A DNA stretch of 52,673 nt from Patulibacter medicamentivorans (GTDB lineage: Bacteria; Actinomycetota; Thermoleophilia; Solirubrobacterales; Solirubrobacteraceae): positions 1-52,673 of the forward strand of contig NZ_AGUD01000292.1 in the NCBI RefSeq assembly GCF_000240225.1, read 5' to 3'. Made by a program: the position numbers and the translations under genes. Numbering within the stretch: position 1 is the first letter of the stretch; each line of letters begins with the position of its first letter. The notes beneath the pieces are model-generated. The model had not been told where the DNA came from, ran no database searches, and saw nothing but the letters and a program-made list of their open reading frames with translations. Below are positions 1 through 8,107 of this stretch, piece after piece.

Positions 1-178
1 GCAGCTCGCCCGACCCGGGCGCGACCGCCCGTGGCTGCTCGCGGTGGGTGGCGGCGTAGCGGTCCTCGGCGGTCGCCTCGGCCTCGCTGTGCGCGGCCGC
101 GGTGGCCGGCGCGCCGAGCAGCGCCAGGCCGAGCGCCAGCGGGATCAGCCGCGGCACGAGCCCTGGACCGCCGCTCAC
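1..178 (-). CDS. Secreted protein of unknown function, N-terminal fragment
   Basis: Partial gene that runs off the left edge; only the first 59 residues are visible. The GTG start at 178 overlaps the TGA of the amine oxidase gene (GTGA), so the two are probably translationally coupled. The N-terminus shows a signal peptide: short polar start, a hydrophobic stretch rich in Leu/Ala (about residues 9-23) and an Ala-rich cleavage region ending near APATAAAH. The mature part begins acidic and Ala/Glu-rich (SEAEATAEDRYAATH). No catalytic motif is visible in this fragment, so no function is assigned. Context suggests an exported partner of the Tat-exported amine oxidase. Confidence 0.6.
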   Translation of the reverse strand, partial: MSGGPGLVPRLIPLALGLALLGAPATAAAHSEAEATAEDRYAATHREQPRAVAPGSGEL

Positions 179-1692
179 GCGAGCACCTCGCGGGCGGCGC
201 GCTTGCCGGCGCGGACCGCGCCGTCCATGAACCCGGCCCAGTAGTCCGAGGTCTCGGTGCCCGCCCAGTGGACGTCGCGATGCGGCTGGCGCAGCCAGCG
301 GCCGAAGCCGCTCAGGGTGCCCGGCGCGGGCAGCGCGACCGGTCCGCCGGCCGACCACGGCTCGCGGCCCCAGTCCTTGTCGAAGTAGGCCTTCGGCTTC
401 AGCGCCTGGGGGCCGACGTAGGTCGCGAACTGCTGCAGGACCGCGGCGCGCCGGTCGGCCGGCCGCATCCCGCTGAACCGCCGCCAGCTGTCGCCGCCGC
501 AGAAGCCGAAGAGCACGCCGGGACCGCCCTGCGGCGGCGTGTTGTCGAACATCGCCTTCATCGGCCCGTCGGTGCCGGCGGCGACCGCCATCCCGCTCAG
601 TCCCTGCTCGCGCCAGAACGGCTTGTCGTAGACGGCCTCGCACTTCATCAGCACGCCCATCGGCGAGCGCTGCAGCAGGATCCGGTGCTCGGGCGGCAGC
701 CCGGGCTGGAAGTCGATCGCGGCGGCGAGCGGCGGCGGGACGGCGATGATCGCCTTCTTCGCCTGCCAGCTGCCCTGGTCGGAGAGGACGGTGATCGTGC
801 CGCCGGCCTGGGTGATCCGCCGGACCGGCGCGTTCAGCACGACCCGGCCGCTGCCGAGCTGGTTGGCCATCGCCAGCGAGACCAGCTGGCTGCCGCCGAG
901 GATCCGCGAGTCCTGGGCGCCGCCCTTGCTGCCGAGCATCCGCTCGACGGTGCCGATGTTGTTCTCGTCGCCGGCGCCGGCCACGAAGCGGGCGAACAGC
1001 AGCAGGGTGACCTCGCGGTTGCCGGCCCCGAAGCTCGGCTCGATCAGGCACTCCGCCAGCTGGTGGACGCGCTCGCTGACCAGCGGCCCGCGCGAGCGCA
1101 GGAACGAGGCGACGGTGTCGCTCTCCCAGTCGGCGGCCCTGGGCGCGTCCCAGGGCGAGTTCGGGTTCAGCGAGTGGCCGATGTCGTCGATCGTCGTCAG
1201 CAGGTCGTTGAGCCCCAGCAGCGAGCCGACCTCGGGCGGGATGTCGCCGGTGTAGCGCTGGACGCGGCCGTCGGCGATGTACGAGTTGTCGCCCGCGGTG
1301 TACGCCTCGTAGATCCCGATCTTCAGCTCCTTGCAGAGCGCGATGATGTGGTTCTGCGTCGGCCCGACGTACTCGCCGCCGGCCTCGACCGGGCGGCCGG
1401 GGGCGACGTCGTGGTTGAGCGTCCGCCCGCCGACCCGGTCGCGGGCCTCGAGCACGACGACCGACTTGCCCGCCGCGGCCACCCTGCGGGCGGCGGTCAG
1501 GCCGGAGATCCCCCCGCCGACGACCACGACGTCGACCTTGCGGACCGTCGGCGGCTTCGGCTTGCGCTTGTGCTTCCTGCGCTTGGCCGCATCGGCGTCC
1601 TGGGCGGCGACGCCGGCAGCGAGGGCACCGGCGGCGGCACCGGCACCGGCACCGACCAGGCGGCGACGGGTGAGTGGGTGATCGGTCGTCAT
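175..1692 (-). CDS. Tat-exported FAD-dependent amine oxidase (flavin monoamine oxidase family)
   Basis: 505 residues. Flavin amine oxidases oxidise amines to imines/aldehydes with release of hydrogen peroxide. The N-terminus carries a twin-arginine signal (RRRLVGAGAGAAAG, residues about 9-22), so export in folded form with bound FAD is expected. The dinucleotide-binding motif VVVVGGGISGLTAARR and the downstream EARDRVGGRT motif are both present, as is the C-terminal FAD-contacting stretch with HWAGTETSDYWAGFMDGA. ATG at 1692 was chosen because GAGGAGA lies just upstream and because the Tat motif then sits at the correct distance. It lies 20 bp after the TetR gene and overlaps the next secreted protein, so the three look like one operon. 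The substrate cannot be read from the sequence. Confidence 0.92.
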   Translation of the reverse strand: MTTDHPLTRRRLVGAGAGAAAGALAAGVAAQDADAAKRRKHKRKPKPPTVRKVDVVVVGGGISGLTAARRVAAAGKSVVVLEARDRVGGRTLNHDVAPGRPVEAGGEYVGPTQNHIIALCKELKIGIYEAYTAGDNSYIADGRVQRYTGDIPPEVGSLLGLNDLLTTIDDIGHSLNPNSPWDAPRAADWESDTVASFLRSRGPLVSERVHQLAECLIEPSFGAGNREVTLLLFARFVAGAGDENNIGTVERMLGSKGGAQDSRILGGSQLVSLAMANQLGSGRVVLNAPVRRITQAGGTITVLSDQGSWQAKKAIIAVPPPLAAAIDFQPGLPPEHRILLQRSPMGVLMKCEAVYDKPFWREQGLSGMAVAAGTDGPMKAMFDNTPPQGGPGVLFGFCGGDSWRRFSGMRPADRRAAVLQQFATYVGPQALKPKAYFDKDWGREPWSAGGPVALPAPGTLSGFGRWLRQPHRDVHWAGTETSDYWAGFMDGAVRAGKRAAREVLA

Positions 1693-1712
1693 GGGTCTCC
1701 TCGGGGGGGGTG

Positions 1713-2468
1713 TCAGCCGGTGGCGTGCGTCGCTGGGCGCACGTCGAATGCAGGGGTCTGGTCGGCGTCCGCGGCCGGTGCGGTGGCGATGTAGGCGCGG
1801 AGCATCGCGATCGTCTCCTCGAGCGTCGCCGGATCGCCGTCCGGATCGATCCGGAACGCCTCGCGCAGGAGCGCGTCGCAGGCGAGCACCCCGATCCAGC
1901 ACTTGCGCGCGAGCGCCTCGCTGTCGGTGGCGTGCCCCTGGGCGACGAGGACGCGCCGCGCCGCCTCGGCGATGATCCGCTTGTTCTGGCGGTCGGCCTT
2001 CTCGAGCTCGGGCGTCAGGTGGCTGCCGAGCCACAGCGCGCGGTAGCCGGGCTGGGCCCGCCAGCGGCTGGCGAACGCCCACACGACGTTGGCCGTCGGG
2101 TCGTCCCAGTGCTCGCTGAGGGCGACGGCGACCAGCTCCTCCACGAGCCCGTCGAACTCCGCCAGGTAGCGGGTCGCGAGCGCGTCGATGATCGCCTCGC
2201 GGTCGGGCACGTACTGGTAGAGCGACCCGACCGAGATCCCGGCCTCGCGTGCGATCCGGGTCGTCGTCAGGGCCTCGAGGCCCTCGCTGGCCAGCAGCCG
2301 GTCGGCGGCGTCGAGCGCTCGCTGCAGCCGCTCGCGGCTGCGCTCCTGCTGCGGCTCGCGGCGGAGGCGAGCGATCGGCGGCTGGTCGGGAGGCGGGGTC
2401 GGCACGGCGGGCCGTCGGACGTCGCCGACGGTGGTTTCAGGGGTGAAATCTGAAGACGGTTTCACCAT
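1713..2468 (-). CDS. TetR/AcrR family transcriptional regulator
   Basis: 251 residues from ATG at 2468. The N-terminal helix-turn-helix is clear: RERLQRALDAADRLLASEGL, then TTTRIAREAGISVGSLYQYVPDREAIIDAL, the standard TetR recognition-helix region ending in the YxYVPDRE motif. The remainder is an alpha-helical ligand/dimer domain with no recognised ligand class. It leads the operon with the amine oxidase, so it probably controls that enzyme and itself. An alternative GTG start is the very next codon. Just inside the start, TTTCA-GGGG-TGAAA forms a small inverted repeat (about 2435-2449), but its role is unproven. Confidence 0.9.
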   Translation of the reverse strand: MVKPSSDFTPETTVGDVRRPAVPTPPPDQPPIARLRREPQQERSRERLQRALDAADRLLASEGLEALTTTRIAREAGISVGSLYQYVPDREAIIDALATRYLAEFDGLVEELVAVALSEHWDDPTANVVWAFASRWRAQPGYRALWLGSHLTPELEKADRQNKRIIAEAARRVLVAQGHATDSEALARKCWIGVLACDALLREAFRIDPDGDPATLEETIAMLRAYIATAPAADADQTPAFDVRPATHATG

Positions 2469-2539
2469 AGACCGAATTCTGCGTACAGTCCACTCCGAGA
2501 TATCCAACCGTCCCCCCTCCCCGTTCGCCCACCGGGCGG

Positions 2540-3241
2540 GTGCCGGCCGTGCTCGCCGCTGAGCGCGAGCGGGTGGCCGCCGCCGCCCGCGACCTGGCAG
2601 CGACCGGCCTCGTCCGCGGCACCAGCGGCAACGTCAGCCTGCGCGCCGGCGACCACGTCGCCGTGACGCCGACCGGCGGCCAGCTGGCGCTGCTGCGCGC
2701 CGAGCAGATCGCGGTCGTCGACCTCGCGGGGCGCCACGTCCACGGGCCGCTGCAGGCGACGTCGGAGCTGGACCTGCACCTGTCCGCCTACCGCCGCCAC
2801 GGCTGCGGAGCGGTCGTCCACAGCCACGCCACGGCGGCGACCGCGGTCGGCACCGTGCTCGACCTCGAGCTGCCGCTGATCCACTACGAGATGCTGCTGC
2901 TCGGCGGCCCGGTGCGGGTCGCGCCGTTCGCGCCCTTCGGGACCCCGGAGCTGGCGGAGCTGGTCGCGGACGCCCTCGCCGACGGCCGCCAGGCCGCGCT
3001 GCTGGCCAACCACGGCGCCGTCACCGTCGGCCACGACCTCGACGCGGCGGTCGCCCACACGCACTTGCTGGAGTGGCTCTGCGAGGTCTACCTGCGGGCG
3101 GCGCCGGCCGCTGGCGCCGGCGGCCCGCGGACCCTCGACGCCGCCCAGCAGCAGGCGGTGATCGACGCCGCCGTCGCCCGCCGCTACGGCCAGACCCACG
3201 CCGCCGACGACCAAGCGGCTGACCCCGGAGCCCCGCAGTGA
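2540..3241 (+). CDS. Class II aldolase / fuculose-phosphate aldolase-type enzyme
   Basis: 233 residues. The family performs zinc-dependent retro-aldol cleavage of sugar-1-phosphates to DHAP plus an aldehyde (FucA/AraD/RhaD type). Seen: phosphate-binding TSGN at 28-31, the acidic catalytic position in SELDLH (Glu76), the zinc ligands HSH (His94, His96) and the third histidine in ANHGAV (His158). The start is GTG at 2540; only a weak purine-rich site precedes it. The last codons overlap the PfkB-type kinase (GTGA at 3238), so kinase and aldolase are probably made together, consistent with phosphorylation then cleavage of a sugar. The sugar is unknown. Confidence 0.88.
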   Translation: MPAVLAAERERVAAAARDLAATGLVRGTSGNVSLRAGDHVAVTPTGGQLALLRAEQIAVVDLAGRHVHGPLQATSELDLHLSAYRRHGCGAVVHSHATAATAVGTVLDLELPLIHYEMLLLGGPVRVAPFAPFGTPELAELVADALADGRQAALLANHGAVTVGHDLDAAVAHTHLLEWLCEVYLRAAPAAGAGGPRTLDAAQQQAVIDAAVARRYGQTHAADDQAADPGAPQ

Positions 3242-4173
3242 CCGAGATGCGCGCCCTGACCCTCGGCGTCCACGTCCTCGACGTGCTGGCCCGGCCCGTC
3301 GAGGGGATCCCCGACGGCCAGGGATCGCAGCTGCTCGACGAGATCCGGGCCGCCCCGGCGGGGACCGCGGGCGGAACCGCGGTGACGCTGGCCAAGCTCG
3401 GCGCCGCGGTCCGCACCGCGGGCGCGATCGGCGACGACGCGCTCGGCGGGCTGCTCGTCGAGCTGCTCGCCGAGCACGGCGTCGACACCGGCCTGCTGCT
3501 GCGCCGCAAGGGCGTCCAGACCTCGGCCAGCGTGCTGCCGATCCGCCCCAACGGCGATCGTCCCGCCCTGCACGTGATCGGCGCCAACGGCACCTACGGC
3601 CTGGCCGACGCCCCGCGCGAGGCGATCGCGCAGGCCACGCACCTGCACCTCGGCGGGCCCGAGTTCCTCGGCGGCGAGGCGGCCGGCGAGCTGCTGGCGC
3701 TGGCCCACGAGCACGGCGCCGTGACCTCGGCCGACGTGCTGGCCGACGGCAACCCCGGCCTGCTCGAGTGGATCGCCCCGGCCTTCCCGCAGCTGGACCA
3801 CCTGCTGCCCAACGACGCCCAGGTCGCCGGCTTCACCGAGGAGGACGACCTGATCGCCGGCTGCCGGGCGCTGGTCGCGCGCGGGGTCGGGACCGTGGCG
3901 GCGACCCGCGGCGGCGACGGCGCCGTGGTCGTGACCGCCGAGCAGGTGATCGAGGTCCCCGCCTTCGCGATCGACGTCGTCGACACCTCGGGCTGCGGCG
4001 ACGCGTTCTCGGCGGGGTACCTGCGCGGCCTCTCGCTCGGCCGCGACCTGCGGGCGTGCGCGGTCCTCGGCAGCGCGACCGCGGCGCTGGTCGCCCAGGG
4101 CCTCGGCAGCGACCACGGCGCCTTCGACCTGGCGGCGGCGGACGCCTTCGCGGCCACGACGCCGACCCGCTGA
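3238..4173 (+). CDS. PfkB/ribokinase family carbohydrate kinase
   Basis: 311 residues starting at a GTG that overlaps the aldolase stop. The family transfers phosphate from ATP to a sugar or nucleoside. The C-terminal signature DTSGCGDAFSAGY (residues 249-261) contains the anion hole GCGD and the catalytic base Asp255; the usual second-position Ala of GAGD is Cys here, a tolerated change. The N-terminal GG motif lies in TAGGTAVTLAKLGA. It pairs with the class II aldolase, suggesting a two-step sugar-degradation module. Substrate unknown. Confidence 0.88.
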   Translation: MTEMRALTLGVHVLDVLARPVEGIPDGQGSQLLDEIRAAPAGTAGGTAVTLAKLGAAVRTAGAIGDDALGGLLVELLAEHGVDTGLLLRRKGVQTSASVLPIRPNGDRPALHVIGANGTYGLADAPREAIAQATHLHLGGPEFLGGEAAGELLALAHEHGAVTSADVLADGNPGLLEWIAPAFPQLDHLLPNDAQVAGFTEEDDLIAGCRALVARGVGTVAATRGGDGAVVVTAEQVIEVPAFAIDVVDTSGCGDAFSAGYLRGLSLGRDLRACAVLGSATAALVAQGLGSDHGAFDLAAADAFAATTPTR

Positions 4174-4234
4174 GCCGGTCGCGGGCGGCCGGCTCGCCGC
4201 CCGGCGCGGCCCGCGCCTCCGACCCGCGGCCACC

Positions 4235-4269
4235 GGACATGATGTCCAGTCACGCTGTGTGACTAGAAT
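4235..4269. promoter_or_regulatory. Two abutting inverted repeats and -10-like box upstream of the ferredoxin reductase gene
   Basis: In the 269-bp gap 4174-4442, GGACAT-G-ATGTCC (4235-4247) is directly followed by AGTCAC-GCTGT-GTGACT (4248-4264). TAGAAT (4264-4269) overlaps the end of the second repeat and resembles a sigma-70-like -10 box. The layout suggests operator(s) over a promoter for the downstream gene. No regulator was recognised. The rest of the gap shows nothing I can name. Confidence 0.4.
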
Positions 4270-4442
4270 CCCCGGCAGCGCCCGCCGCTGCCGACGGTGA
4301 GGACGCGACACCGCCCGGATGTCGGGACGTCGCCACCCACCACTCGGCCGGGGAAGCGCAATTCGTACCATGGAAGTCGGAGGTCGACGGGCGCACCGCC
4401 CCGAACCGGCCTTCCGCCGCTCACCCGATCCGCCGAGGCTCC

Positions 4443-5864
4443 GTGTCCGATCAGCCCGAGACCCCCGCCCGCCCGCTCAAGGTCGCCATCGTCGGCGCCG
4501 GCCCGGCCGGGTTCTACGCCGCCGGCCAGCTGCTGGCCGCCAAGGGCGTGGCCGCCGAGGTCGACCTCTTCGACAAGCTGCCGACGCCGTACGGCCTGGT
4601 CCGCTTCGGCGTCGCCCCGGACCACCCGAAGATCAAGTCGGTGACCCGGGTCTACGAGAAGATCGCCCAGAAGCCGGGCTTCCGCTTCTTCGGCAACGTC
4701 GAGGTCGGCAAGGACATCACCCACGCCGAGCTGCTGGAGCGCCACCACGCGGTGCTCTACGCGACCGGCGCCTCGCACGACCGGCGGCTCGGGATCCCCG
4801 GCGAGGACCTCCCCGGTTCGCACCCCGCGACCGAGTTCGTCGCCTGGTACAACGGCCACCCCGAGGCCCGCGACCTGGAGTTCGACCTCTCCGCCAAGCG
4901 CGCGGTCGTGATCGGCAACGGCAACGTCGCGGTCGACGTCGCCCGGATGCTCGGCCTCGACGCCGGCGAGCTGCGCGAGACCGACACCGCCGACCACGCG
5001 ATCGAGGCGCTGATCGCGTCCGAGGTCGAGGAGATCGTGATGCTCGGCCGCCGCGGCCTGGCCCAGGCCGCGTTCACCAACCCCGAGCTGCGCGAGCTCG
5101 GCGAGATGGCCGACTGCGACATCGTCGTCGACCCCGCCGAGGTCGCGCTCGACGAGCACTCGGCCCGCTGGCTGGAGCGCGACGACGCCGACGTCCGCGA
5201 GAAGCGCAACGTCGAGATCGCCACCGAGTACTCGACCCGCACGCCCGAGGGCAAGAAGCGGCGGATCGTCCTGCGCTTCCTCGCCTCCCCCGTGCGGATC
5301 CTCGGCGAGGACCGGGTCGAGGGGATCGAGATCGTCAGGAACGAGCTGGTCGCCGACGACGACGGCTGGCTCTCGGCCCGCCCGACCGAGGAGACCGAGG
5401 TCATCGAGTGCGGCCTCGTCCTGCGCTCGATCGGCTACCGCGGCACCAAGCTCCACGACGTCCCGTTCGACGACCAGCGGGCCACGATCCGCAACGTCGG
5501 CGGCCGCGTGATCGACGAGAACGACGACGAGCAGGTCCCCGGCGTCTACACGGCCGGCTGGATCAAGCGCGGCCCGTCCGGGATCATCGGCACCAACAAG
5601 AAGTGCGCCCAGGGGACCGTCGACGCGCTGCTGGAGGATCTCGAGAGCGGCCAGCTGCCCGAGCCGACCGTGACCGAGGACGACCTCCCGGAGCTGGTCG
5701 CCGAGCGCAAGCCCGACCACGTCGACTGGTCCGCCTGGTCGCGGATCGACGCCCACGAGCAGGCCCTCGGCGAGCCCCAGGGCCGCCCGCGGGTCAAGCT
5801 GACCCGGATCTCGGAGATGGTCGACGTCGCGACCGCCGCCGGCGCGGTCGGCGAGCGCACCTGA
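4443..5864 (+). CDS. Ferredoxin-NADP+ reductase, FprA/adrenodoxin-reductase type
   Basis: 473 residues. FAD enzyme that moves electrons between NADPH and ferredoxin, for instance to feed P450s. Seen: FAD motif VAIVGAGPAG (14-23), the family hallmark TPYGLVRFGVAPDHP, a second dinucleotide motif IGNGNVA (157-163) for NADP, and the C-terminal GWIKRGPSGIIGTNK. The start is GTG at 4443. Length is typical. The C-terminal tail of about 70 residues after TNKKCAQG is acidic and matches the family's usual extension. Cytoplasmic. Confidence 0.95.
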   Translation: MSDQPETPARPLKVAIVGAGPAGFYAAGQLLAAKGVAAEVDLFDKLPTPYGLVRFGVAPDHPKIKSVTRVYEKIAQKPGFRFFGNVEVGKDITHAELLERHHAVLYATGASHDRRLGIPGEDLPGSHPATEFVAWYNGHPEARDLEFDLSAKRAVVIGNGNVAVDVARMLGLDAGELRETDTADHAIEALIASEVEEIVMLGRRGLAQAAFTNPELRELGEMADCDIVVDPAEVALDEHSARWLERDDADVREKRNVEIATEYSTRTPEGKKRRIVLRFLASPVRILGEDRVEGIEIVRNELVADDDGWLSARPTEETEVIECGLVLRSIGYRGTKLHDVPFDDQRATIRNVGGRVIDENDDEQVPGVYTAGWIKRGPSGIIGTNKKCAQGTVDALLEDLESGQLPEPTVTEDDLPELVAERKPDHVDWSAWSRIDAHEQALGEPQGRPRVKLTRISEMVDVATAAGAVGERT

Positions 5865-5912
5865 GGGGAGCGGGACCGCATCGCGCGCCGCCCGCTCGCC
5901 GCTGCCCGCCGG

Positions 5913-7475
5913 GTGCTGCGGGGCGACCGGGCGCGCGGCGCCGATCGCCTGCTGCGGCGCGCCGTCAGCGTGCTGGCCGTGCTGCTGGCGACGGTGGCGG
6001 CCGGCGCCGGCGCGCTGGCCGGCTACGACCGCACGGTGCGGCTGTCGGTCGGCGACGTGCGGCTGTCGGTCGACCCCGGTCACCGCGGCGCGCTCGACCT
6101 CTTCGTGCCGCTCGTCGACTGGGGCGTCCGCTACGACGCGATCCGGCTGCCGGCGCGGCTGCGGATCGACCTGCGGACCGTCGATCGCCAGGCCGCCCAG
6201 CGCGTCGCCGAGGGCGGGAGGATCGACGCCCACGCCGTCCGGTCCGAGGCCCGCGACGCGATCGCCGGCTACCTGCGCGCGCTGATCGCGATCGCCGTGC
6301 TGGCCGCCGCGGCCGGCGGGCTGCTGGTCGCGCTCGCCGTCCGCTCCCGCAACGGCCCGCGCCTGCGCTGGACCGCCGCTACGGCGGTCGCCGCGGCGGC
6401 CCTGGGCGGGGTCCTGCTGGTCGTGCTGCTGCCGCCGCGCGGCCAGCTCGACCGACCGCAGTACTACGCCTTCGGGCCGGACATCCCGCGGGCGCTGGCG
6501 GCGCTCGAGGACGCCCAGCGCTCGTCGGGCGTGCTCGACCAGGAGCTGGACGCGCAGCTGGTCGGGCTGGCGCGGCTGGTGACCGATCCCGCGGCGCGGC
6601 GGCCGCTGACCGACGCGCCGCTGGTCACGATCGCCTCGGACCTGCACAACAACGTGCTGGCGCTGCCGATCCTGAGCCGCGTCGCCGCCGGCGGGCCGGT
6701 GCTGTTCCCCGGCGACCTGACCGATCGCGGCTCGCCGCTCGAGGCCCGGCTGCTGGAGCGGGTGGTCCACGCGGGGCGGCCGTTGGTGTTCGTGACCGGC
6801 AACCACGACTCCGACAGCCTCGCCCGCTCGCTGGCCCGGCGCGGCGCGATCGTGCTCGGCCGCGACGGCCAGCTCGGCGGCGACGGGCGACCGCTACGGC
6901 CGCGGCGGCTGGTCGCGCGGGTGGCCGGGCTGCGGGTGGCCGGCTACGGCGACCCGTTCGTGCGCCTGCGCTCCCAGGGCTACCGCGACCGCTACGTCGA
7001 CGCCGGGCCGACGATCGCCGATCAGGAGGCGTTCGCCACCTGGCTGCGGCCGCTGATCGGCGGCGTCGACATCGTGATGGTCCACGAGCCGGCGCTGCTC
7101 GGCGTGGCCCTGCGCGACCTCCGCGACCATCCGCCGCGGCGGCCGCTGGTCTTCGTCGTCGGCCACACCCACCGGGCCGAGCTGACCCGCCAGGGCGGCG
7201 TGACGGTGGTCAACGGCGGCAGCGTCGGCGCCGGCGGGACCGGCAACCTGGCCGGCGACCCGACCGCGATCGGGATCGCCCGCCTGCTCTACCGGACCAC
7301 CGGCGACCGCTTCCAGCCGCTGGCCGTCGACCTGGTCTCGGTCGATCCCGGCAGCGGCTCCTCGACCGCGCGTCGCGAGCGGCTCGACGTGCCCGCGGCG
7401 GGCGCGCGCAAGGGCCCGGCGGGCGCGAGGGGCCGGACCGCGACCACGGCGGGGCCGGCGCCGCCGGGGCGGTGA
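5913..7475 (+). CDS. Membrane-anchored metallophosphoesterase
   Basis: 520 residues. The N-terminal half has hydrophobic segments near residues 18-38, 116-140 and 153-172. The C-terminal half is a calcineurin-like phosphoesterase with its metal ligands in order: SDLHNN (Asp243, His245), GDLTDRG (Asp268), GNHDSD (Asn297, His298) and GHTH (His418, His420). A two-metal phosphodiesterase or phosphatase held at the membrane is therefore likely; the side of the membrane and the substrate are not clear. The low-complexity Ala/Gly/Arg tail after about residue 485 is probably disordered. GTG at 5913 was chosen; an upstream non-standard start cannot be excluded. Confidence 0.85.
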   Translation: MLRGDRARGADRLLRRAVSVLAVLLATVAAGAGALAGYDRTVRLSVGDVRLSVDPGHRGALDLFVPLVDWGVRYDAIRLPARLRIDLRTVDRQAAQRVAEGGRIDAHAVRSEARDAIAGYLRALIAIAVLAAAAGGLLVALAVRSRNGPRLRWTAATAVAAAALGGVLLVVLLPPRGQLDRPQYYAFGPDIPRALAALEDAQRSSGVLDQELDAQLVGLARLVTDPAARRPLTDAPLVTIASDLHNNVLALPILSRVAAGGPVLFPGDLTDRGSPLEARLLERVVHAGRPLVFVTGNHDSDSLARSLARRGAIVLGRDGQLGGDGRPLRPRRLVARVAGLRVAGYGDPFVRLRSQGYRDRYVDAGPTIADQEAFATWLRPLIGGVDIVMVHEPALLGVALRDLRDHPPRRPLVFVVGHTHRAELTRQGGVTVVNGGSVGAGGTGNLAGDPTAIGIARLLYRTTGDRFQPLAVDLVSVDPGSGSSTARRERLDVPAAGARKGPAGARGRTATTAGPAPPGR

Positions 7476-7527
7476 CGGGCCGGTCGCCCCTTCCGGAGCC
7501 CGCGGCGAGCCAGTAGCGTCGTTGCGC

Positions 7528-8010
7528 ATGGGCACTCCTGGATCCGGCTCGGCCCGCAACCCGATCGGCGGTCCGACCACGGCCGACTCGCCCGAGGCGA
7601 CCGTGGTCCGGGCCTTCCTCGCGTCGCTCGAGCTGCTCGACGTCGATCGCGCCACCGGCCTGGTGGCCCCGGACCTCGTCTACGAGAACGTCTCGCTGCC
7701 GACGATCCACGGCCGCCGCGGCCTCCAGCGCGCGCTGACGACCTTCACCCGGGTGGCCACCGGCTTCGAGGCCCACACCCACCGCCTGGCCGCCAACGGC
7801 CCGGTGGTCCTGACCGAGCGCACCGACGTGATCGAGGTCGGCCGTCTGCGCGTGTCGTTCTGGGTCTGCGGCACGTTCGAGGTCCACCACGGCCAGATCA
7901 CCCTCTGGCGCGACCACTTCGACTGGCTGAACGTGACCGGGGCGGCGCTCCGCGGCGTGCTCGGGGCGGTCCTCCCCGGGCTGCGGGCCGGCGCCCCCGA
8001 GGGCCGCTGA
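7528..8010 (+). CDS. Limonene-1,2-epoxide hydrolase family protein
   Basis: 160 residues from ATG 7528 (a TTG two codons upstream is less likely). The fold is SnoaL/NTF2-like. The family's catalytic triad is intact: Arg98 and Asp100 in TERTDVI, and Asp129 in LWRDHFDW, spaced as in the Rhodococcus enzyme (Arg99, Asp101, Asp132). Such enzymes add water to epoxides in one step. The substrate need not be limonene. It is transcribed toward the terminators at 8027-8090. Confidence 0.88.
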   Translation: MGTPGSGSARNPIGGPTTADSPEATVVRAFLASLELLDVDRATGLVAPDLVYENVSLPTIHGRRGLQRALTTFTRVATGFEAHTHRLAANGPVVLTERTDVIEVGRLRVSFWVCGTFEVHHGQITLWRDHFDWLNVTGAALRGVLGAVLPGLRAGAPEGR

Positions 8011-8026
8011 CCGCCGCGGGACGAGC

Positions 8027-8054
8027 GCGCGGCCCGGACGACGCCGGGCCGCGC
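8027..8054. terminator. Strong GC hairpin between convergent genes
   Basis: Arms GCGCGGCCCGG and CCGGGCCGCGC (11 bp, perfect) around ACGACG. It sits between the + strand epoxide hydrolase gene and the - strand exporter gene. No T-tract follows on either side, as is common in very high-GC actinobacteria. Confidence 0.65.
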
Positions 8055-8070
8055 GTGCTGCGAGGCGCGC

Positions 8071-8090
8071 CGCCCGCCGTGCGGCGGGCG
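8071..8090. terminator. Second GC hairpin between convergent genes
   Basis: CGCCCGCC-GTGC-GGCGGGCG, a perfect 8-bp stem with 4-nt loop, 17 bp beyond the first hairpin. With it, it probably forms a bidirectional terminator. Confidence 0.6.
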
Positions 8091-8107
8091 GCTGTGGGAT
8101 CAGGGGA

